Source: Pseudomonadota bacterium
Lineage (GTDB): Bacteria > Pseudomonadota > Gammaproteobacteria > Pseudomonadales > Oleiphilaceae
NCBI GenBank assembly: GCA_023430625.1
Contig: JAEZAA010000083.1
Coordinates: 1 to 47,238, forward strand
Length of the DNA stretch: 47,238 nt
Reading direction: 5' to 3'
Position numbers and translations under genes: made by a program. Below, piece by piece: positions 42,696-47,238 of the stretch (the first letter of the stretch is position 1; every line of letters starts with the position of its first letter). Below the pieces are notes generated by a model. The model made no database searches and was not told the DNA's origin. It saw nothing but the letters and a program-made list of their open reading frames with translations.

Positions 42696-43490
42696 ATGAA
42701 GCAATATCTCGACATGATGCGCCACGTGCGCGACCACGGGCACGACAAGAGTGACCGTACCGGCACTGGCACCCGCAGTGTCTTCGGCTATCAGATGCGA
42801 TTCGACCTGCAGGCGGGCTTTCCCCTGGTCACCACCAAGAAGCTGCATTTGCGCTCGATCATTCATGAGCTGCTCTGGTTTTTGTCCGGTGACACCAACA
42901 TCCGTTACCTCAAGGAAAACGGCGTCAGCATCTGGGACGAGTGGGCCGACGAGAACGGCGACCTGGGCCCGGTGTATGGCTATCAATGGCGCAGCTGGCC
43001 CACGCCCGATGGCGGCCACATCGACCAGATCGCCAACCTGATGGAGCAGCTCAAGCGCAATCCGGATTCCCGCCGCCACCTGGTGGTGGCCTACAACCCG
43101 GCCTGTGTCGACCAGATGGCACTGCCGCCTTGTCACAGCCTGTTCCAGTTCTATGTAGCGGGCGGACGTCTGTCCTGCCAGCTCTACCAGCGTAGCGCCG
43201 ACATCTTTCTGGGCGTGCCGTTCAATATCGCCAGTTATGCGCTGCTGACTCACATGGTGGCCCAGCAATGTGATCTGGAGCCGGGCGATTTCGTCTGGAC
43301 CGGCGGCGACGTGCATCTTTACAGCAACCACCTGGAGCAGGCTGACCTGCAGCTGTCGCGGGAGCCGAGGCCGCTGCCGAAGCTGGTGATCCGGCGCAAG
43401 CCCGCGAGTCTGTTCGACTATCAGTTCGAAGATTTCGAGATTCAGGATTACGATCCCTGGCCACACATCAAGGCACCGGTTGCGGTCTAA
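42696..43490 (+). CDS. thyA: Thymidylate synthase
   Basis: ThyA methylates dUMP to dTMP using methylenetetrahydrofolate. The 264-residue protein has the same length as E. coli ThyA, with nucleophile C146 in LPPCHSLFQFYV. It also shows TGTGTRSVFG, WGPVYG-like GPVYGYQWRSW, the RRHLVVAYNP arginines and the AV C-terminus. It is followed by folA, which regenerates the tetrahydrofolate that ThyA consumes. Confidence 0.97.
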   Translation: MKQYLDMMRHVRDHGHDKSDRTGTGTRSVFGYQMRFDLQAGFPLVTTKKLHLRSIIHELLWFLSGDTNIRYLKENGVSIWDEWADENGDLGPVYGYQWRSWPTPDGGHIDQIANLMEQLKRNPDSRRHLVVAYNPACVDQMALPPCHSLFQFYVAGGRLSCQLYQRSADIFLGVPFNIASYALLTHMVAQQCDLEPGDFVWTGGDVHLYSNHLEQADLQLSREPRPLPKLVIRRKPASLFDYQFEDFEIQDYDPWPHIKAPVAV

Positions 43491-43556
43491 CGGAAGCTGG
43501 TGCGATTCAGTCCTGCCGTGACGAATCTGTGGTCCTAACGAAAGGAGGCTCGCCTC

Positions 43557-44072
43557 ATGTCCAAGCAAATAGCGATGATTGTCGCCATGGCCAGCAATCG
43601 CGTGATCGGCCGCAACAATCAGTTGCCCTGGCACATCCCGGGCGATCTCAAGTTCTTCAAGGCGACGACCATGGGCAAGCCGTTGGTCATGGGGCGCAAG
43701 ACCTTTGAGTCCATCGGCCGGCCGCTGCCGGGGCGGGACAACATCGTGATCACCCGCAGTCAGGCGTGGCAGGCAGACGGCGTGCTTATCGCGCATAGTC
43801 TTGAGCAGGCGCTGGACATGGCAGAGGCCAGCGCCGAGGCGACGGGCGCGGATGAGATCATGGTCATTGGTGGCGGAGAGATTTTTACCGCCATCATGCC
43901 CCGCACGGATCGTCTCTATCTGACGCTGGTGCAGGCGGACGTTGAGGGTGATGCCTATTTTCCGGAACTGGATTGGGCCGCGTGGCGAGAGGTCTCGCGC
44001 GAGGATTTTGCCGCGGAGAATGCCAACCCCTACGACTACAGCATTCGGGTTTATGATCGTGTGTGGGCTTGA
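43557..44072 (+). CDS. folA: Dihydrofolate reductase
   Basis: FolA reduces dihydrofolate with NADPH. The 171-residue protein has IVAMASNRVIGRNNQLPWHIPGDL, with the conserved W25 and catalytic D30. MGRKTFESIGRPLPGR and VIGGGEIFTAIMP form the NADPH site. AAAGGAGG precedes the ATG at a good distance, suggesting strong translation. It pairs functionally with thyA 66 bases upstream. It appears to be a normal chromosomal form, not a plasmid resistance type. Confidence 0.96.
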   Translation: MSKQIAMIVAMASNRVIGRNNQLPWHIPGDLKFFKATTMGKPLVMGRKTFESIGRPLPGRDNIVITRSQAWQADGVLIAHSLEQALDMAEASAEATGADEIMVIGGGEIFTAIMPRTDRLYLTLVQADVEGDAYFPELDWAAWREVSREDFAAENANPYDYSIRVYDRVWA

Positions 44073-44337
44073 AGCCGTTTAGCGCTGGTTTTGAATCGGG
44101 TCCAGTCTGCCCAGGTCGCCCGCGACGGTAGTCTGAAATCTTGTAAGACTCGGTAATTACAGGCGCTCCGCTACTGTATGCTTGAACTGATGGAAGAGGT
44201 TTCACGTCGACCAGTCGCTGGTGTAAGCCATTTGGCAGGTAGATCGACCTCTGCATCGAAATCAGGTTGGCGCGGCAAGTTCTGATTGAAAGCGATTAAT
44301 GGATTAATCTGCAACTCCAGGAAGAGGCTGGTACGAA
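44073..44337. other. Gap between folA and the polysaccharide locus
   Basis: These 265 bases hold no gene I can support. AGAGGT (44195-44200) and ACCTCT (44247-44252) are weak inverted repeats, and GATTAAT occurs twice near 44294-44309. No convincing terminator for folA or promoter for the flippase was found. The junction probably marks the boundary between the core chromosome and a surface-polysaccharide locus. Confidence 0.4.
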
Positions 44338-45705
44338 ATGCCAGGGCCCACGGTTGGCGCACATGCGGGATGGAACTCGCTGAAGGAACGTATCGGGCGC
44401 AAGCTTGCCAGTGGTTCCGTACATGCGGCCTTGAAGAACAGTTTATGGCTGGTGTCGGAAAAGCTGGTCAACATGGTGCTGGTGCTGGTCGTCAACATCT
44501 TCGTTGCACGTTACCTGGCGCCTGCGGGTTATGGTGAGCTGGCTTTCATCCTGGCCACGGTTGCGTTGGTCGCGCCAATCGGCCAGTTAGGAATGCAGGG
44601 TGTACTGGTTCGGGAATTCGTTAATTGTCCCGAGCGGGAACGCACCATTTTAAGCACGGCATTCGCATTCCGAACCGCTGGCGGGCTTCTGGGGCTCGTC
44701 CTGCTGATTGCTTCCGTCTATCTATTCCTATCGTCTTCGCTCGAACAGCTTGGATGGCTCTTGTTGTTCGGAGCCAGTCATCTCCTTAACGGCCTGCAGG
44801 CAGTCGATCAGTGGTACAACGCTAAGGTCAAGGCGCGTGCCATGGTGCAGGCACGCACGGCTAATACCGCGCTATTCGCCTTCATCAAGATTGGTCTGGT
44901 TGTTGCGGAGGCGCCGGTCAGCTGGATTTTCGCCGCCTACGCGCTCGAATTGATCCTGCAGCCGTTCGCCATGTACCTGACCTTTTATGCCAAAGCAGGT
45001 TTCAACATTCTTGCTGAGATCGACTGGCGTTACGGCTTCAATCTTTTGAAATCGTCCTGGTGGCTGATCCTGTCTGGCTTTGCTTCCATCATCAACCTCA
45101 AGATCGACCAGATTATGCTGGCGGAAATGTCCAGTATGGAGGAGGTTGGTTATTACGCGGTCGCCGCGCGGCTGTCCGAGATCTGGTATTTCATTCCGAC
45201 GGTCATCCTCTCCTCGTTTTTTCCCGCCTTGCTCAAGGTGCGCCAGCGCACCAGTGGCGAATATAACCTGCGCCTATCCCAGTTTTACTCGGTTCTATTT
45301 TGGGTCGCTGCCCTGGTTGCCGTCGTCGTATCCCTGGTGGCGGAACCGGTCATTCAGTTGCTCTATGGCCAGGCCTATCTGCAGTCGGCGATCATCCTGG
45401 AAATTCATGTCTGGGCGGGGATTTTCATTTTCATGCGTGCCCTGTTCAGCAAGTGGCTGATCGCCGAAAACATCCTCAAGTTTTCGTTGGTGACCCATGG
45501 GCTGGGCGCCTTGGTCAACCTGGTGCTGAATTACTACATGATCCCAGTGTGGGGAGGAATTGGCGCGGCCTATGCAACGGTCATTTCCTACGCGGTCGCT
45601 TCGTTCTTTGCCCTGTTCTGTACTCGGGCAACGTTCCCCCAGGGGCTGATGATGCTAAAGGCACCTTTTTACCCCGTGCTCTACTTATTGATGAGGCCCA
45701 GATGA
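44338..45705 (+). CDS. Polysaccharide flippase (Wzx / MATE-like)
   Basis: The 455-residue protein has about 12-14 membrane helices. Its N-terminal region (LKNSLWLVSEKLVNMVLVLV, then VNIFVARYLAPAGYGELAF) is typical of polysaccharide transporters of the MVF/MATE superfamily, which flip lipid-linked sugar units to the periplasm. INLKIDQIMLAEMSSMEEVGYYAVAARLSEIW matches the second-half signature. The substrate cannot be told from sequence. AGGAAGAGG lies upstream of the ATG. It is the first gene of the locus running off the right edge, followed by a pyruvyl transferase and a glycosyltransferase. Confidence 0.9.
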   Translation: MPGPTVGAHAGWNSLKERIGRKLASGSVHAALKNSLWLVSEKLVNMVLVLVVNIFVARYLAPAGYGELAFILATVALVAPIGQLGMQGVLVREFVNCPERERTILSTAFAFRTAGGLLGLVLLIASVYLFLSSSLEQLGWLLLFGASHLLNGLQAVDQWYNAKVKARAMVQARTANTALFAFIKIGLVVAEAPVSWIFAAYALELILQPFAMYLTFYAKAGFNILAEIDWRYGFNLLKSSWWLILSGFASIINLKIDQIMLAEMSSMEEVGYYAVAARLSEIWYFIPTVILSSFFPALLKVRQRTSGEYNLRLSQFYSVLFWVAALVAVVVSLVAEPVIQLLYGQAYLQSAIILEIHVWAGIFIFMRALFSKWLIAENILKFSLVTHGLGALVNLVLNYYMIPVWGGIGAAYATVISYAVASFFALFCTRATFPQGLMMLKAPFYPVLYLLMRPR

Positions 45706-45778
45706 TCGTTACCTCGACTGGACCGAGGACTGGAAGAGGCTAGTAACTTAGGAGCTACAAAACCCGGAGCTACAACAC

Positions 45779-46906
45779 ATGCTGATTGAGGTGAAAGGGA
45801 TCGGAATCCCCAATAAGGGAGCGGAATTGATGCTCGTGGCAATCCAGCAGGCCGTCGGCAGTGCCATCGACGCCGTCGAATTCGCCAGCGAGCCCTATAC
45901 GGACTACAAGGCACGCGCGCGCTATGGGCTGTATCAAAAGGCCTGGCTGGAGGTGAAGAAACGACAGATTGGCCCCATGGCCAACGTGCTCCCCAAGCGG
46001 CTGCTGGGGCGCTTCGGCATTGTCCGTGACATCGATGTGGATGTGATTCTGGATGCATCCGGCTTTGCCTACGGCGACCAGTGGGGCGCCTATAAATTGA
46101 AGTCCCGCTTGGGTAAGCACATCAGAAGCTGGAAAAAAAACGGCAAGAAAGTGGTGTTGCTGCCCCAGGCGTTTGGGCCTTTTTCATCGCCGGAAATTCG
46201 TACGGAGATCAGCCGGGTTCTACAGCACGCGGACCTGGTTTTCGCCCGTGATCAGCAGTCCTACCAGTACCTGCAGGAATTCCTGCCGAACAGCACCAAG
46301 CTGATCCTCGCCCCCGATTTCACCAATCTGGTGACTGGCAAGGTTCCGGCGAGCTTCCCCCAAGGCCGCTATGACGTCTGCGTGATTCCCAACAACAAGA
46401 TGATAGAGATGCAGGATGCGGCAAGCCAGGAGCGCTATCCCAAGTTTATGGCGCAACTGATTGAGGTGGCGCAGTCACGGGGCAAGCGGCCGTTTCTTCT
46501 GATCCATGAGGGGGTGAAGGATCTGAAGCTCGCCGAGAAGATCAACTCGCTCCTGGCTCAGCCCCTGGAGATTCTCAGCTACGAGGATCCGGTTGAGATC
46601 AAGGGTGTCATTGGCACTGCGGACATCGTGATCAGCTCGCGCTTTCATGGCCTGGTCAGCGCCCTGTCGCAAGGCGTGCCGGTTATTGCGACGGGCTGGA
46701 GCCATAAGTATCAGGAGCTATTGCAGGACTACGGCTGTCCGGAATTGCTGGTCGATTACCGCGACGGCAACGGAACTGATCGACTGCGGCAGTTGTGTGA
46801 CCGCCAACTCTACGAAGAGCTCAGGAGGAAAATTCAGGACAACGCACTGGTTCAAAAGAAGAAAACTCAGGAGATGTGGCAGGTCGTTTTGAAGGCAATT
46901 GCCTGA
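45779..46906 (+). CDS. Polysaccharide pyruvyl transferase family protein
   Basis: The 375-residue protein belongs to the CsaB/WcaK-type family, which transfers pyruvate from phosphoenolpyruvate to form ketals on glycans. Visible signatures are the N-terminal GIGIPNKGAELML, VVLLPQAFGPFSSPE and VFARDQQSYQYL. C-terminal SSRFHGLVSALSQGVPVIATGWSHKY contains the conserved RFH used for donor binding. It is predicted to be cytoplasmic, decorating the polysaccharide unit before export by the neighbouring flippase. The gap to the flippase is 73 bases. Confidence 0.9.
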   Translation: MLIEVKGIGIPNKGAELMLVAIQQAVGSAIDAVEFASEPYTDYKARARYGLYQKAWLEVKKRQIGPMANVLPKRLLGRFGIVRDIDVDVILDASGFAYGDQWGAYKLKSRLGKHIRSWKKNGKKVVLLPQAFGPFSSPEIRTEISRVLQHADLVFARDQQSYQYLQEFLPNSTKLILAPDFTNLVTGKVPASFPQGRYDVCVIPNNKMIEMQDAASQERYPKFMAQLIEVAQSRGKRPFLLIHEGVKDLKLAEKINSLLAQPLEILSYEDPVEIKGVIGTADIVISSRFHGLVSALSQGVPVIATGWSHKYQELLQDYGCPELLVDYRDGNGTDRLRQLCDRQLYEELRRKIQDNALVQKKKTQEMWQVVLKAIA

Positions 46907-46952
46907 AAATCTGTCGGTTAAAGATCGTTCGAAATCATTATAGGTTCGCGCC

Positions 46953-47238
46953 ATGGACAATGATCGCATCGATGTAACCGTCGTTATTCCCACCTACAAC
47001 GATAACGCCCGCCTGGCGTTATGTCTGGATGCCCTGATGCAGCAGTCGTGCGACTGCCGATTCGAGGTGATCGTGGTCGACAATGGCTCCAAGGATCCGC
47101 CTCTGTTGACCGCATACGGGCGCACTGTGCGGTTGCTCTGCGAACCCAAGCCCGGCTCCTACTCGGCACGAAACGCCGGGTTGCATGCGGCCCGGGGGCG
47201 GATTATTGCCTTCACGGATTCCGACTGTCGTCCTGACC
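46953..47238 (+). CDS. Glycosyltransferase family 2 (3' truncated)
   Basis: From ATG 46953 the frame is open to the window end (95 codons plus one base). The visible part is the start of a GT-A fold: VTVVIPTYNDNARLALCLDAL, FEVIVVDNGSKDPP, then GSYSARNAGLHAARGRIIAFTDSDCRPD. The DSD is the metal/nucleotide-sugar site. It likely adds one sugar to the polysaccharide repeat made by this locus. The rest of the gene lies beyond the window. Confidence 0.9.
   Translation, partial: MDNDRIDVTVVIPTYNDNARLALCLDALMQQSCDCRFEVIVVDNGSKDPPLLTAYGRTVRLLCEPKPGSYSARNAGLHAARGRIIAFTDSDCRPD

Noticed and set aside
42678..43796. 372-codon minus-strand frame across thyA and folA
   Set aside because: It spans two certain plus-strand genes and shows no family signature.

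Overview
The window is a chromosomal segment of a gammaproteobacterium, moderately GC-rich and densely coded. The order petABC - sspAB - gmhA/yraN/lpoA - rsmI - rnpB - mraZ...lpxC - dciA - M23 peptidase - secA - argJ - Nudix/ThiE fusion is the one known from Pseudomonas. Individual proteins (FtsA, GmhA, SspB, RibA) also read as pseudomonad-like. The last third (moa genes, ribA, xseB-ispA-dxs, lgt-thyA-folA) is joined differently from Pseudomonas, so a Pseudomonadales/Oceanospirillales relative (for example the Alcanivorax or Marinobacter neighbourhood) is more likely than Pseudomonas itself. This is inference from gene order and remembered sequences, not a search.

Layout. 1-2479: end of the cytochrome bc1 operon (petA partial, petB, petC). 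2595-3801: stringent starvation proteins SspA and SspB, each followed by a clear intrinsic terminator. 3903-6747 (minus): lpoA-yraN-gmhA. 6834-7694: rsmI. 7801-8176: RNase P RNA with its own promoter. 8182-8819: the longest gene-free stretch, holding the promoter of the division/cell-wall cluster, a 10-bp-periodic array of GTGG boxes that fits an MraZ operator, a second GTGG/CCCAC cluster of unknown meaning, and one doubtful 34-codon ORF. 8820-25828: the complete dcw cluster mraZ-rsmH-ftsL-ftsI-murE-murF-mraY-murD-ftsW-murG-murC-ddl-ftsQ-ftsA-ftsZ, many genes overlapping by 4-8 bases, closed by a strong terminator. 25931-26842: lpxC. 26885-27346 (minus): dciA. 27528-31538: an M23 peptidase and secA, separated by a 330-base leader.

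31745-36537: argJ, Nudix-ThiE fusion, moaC, moaD, moaA and ribA, all on the plus strand. 36586-40736 (minus): a TANGO2-like gene, then xseB-ispA-dxs, supplying isoprenoid precursors. 40962-44072: TauE/SafE permease, lgt, thyA and folA; the last two form a dTMP/tetrahydrofolate pair. 44338-47238: start of a surface-polysaccharide locus (flippase, pyruvyl transferase, truncated family 2 glycosyltransferase), the only accessory-looking part.

Most of the window is conserved housekeeping machinery: peptidoglycan precursor synthesis and polymerisation (mur genes, mraY, ftsW, ftsI, lpoA), the divisome (ftsL, Q, A, Z), lipid A commitment (lpxC) and secretion (secA). I found no defence system, prophage, CRISPR array, tRNA or intact insertion sequence. 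The observations most worth checking are regulatory or structural: the MraZ-type operator, the rnpB-mraZ gap, the secA leader with mini-ORFs, and several unusual repeats.
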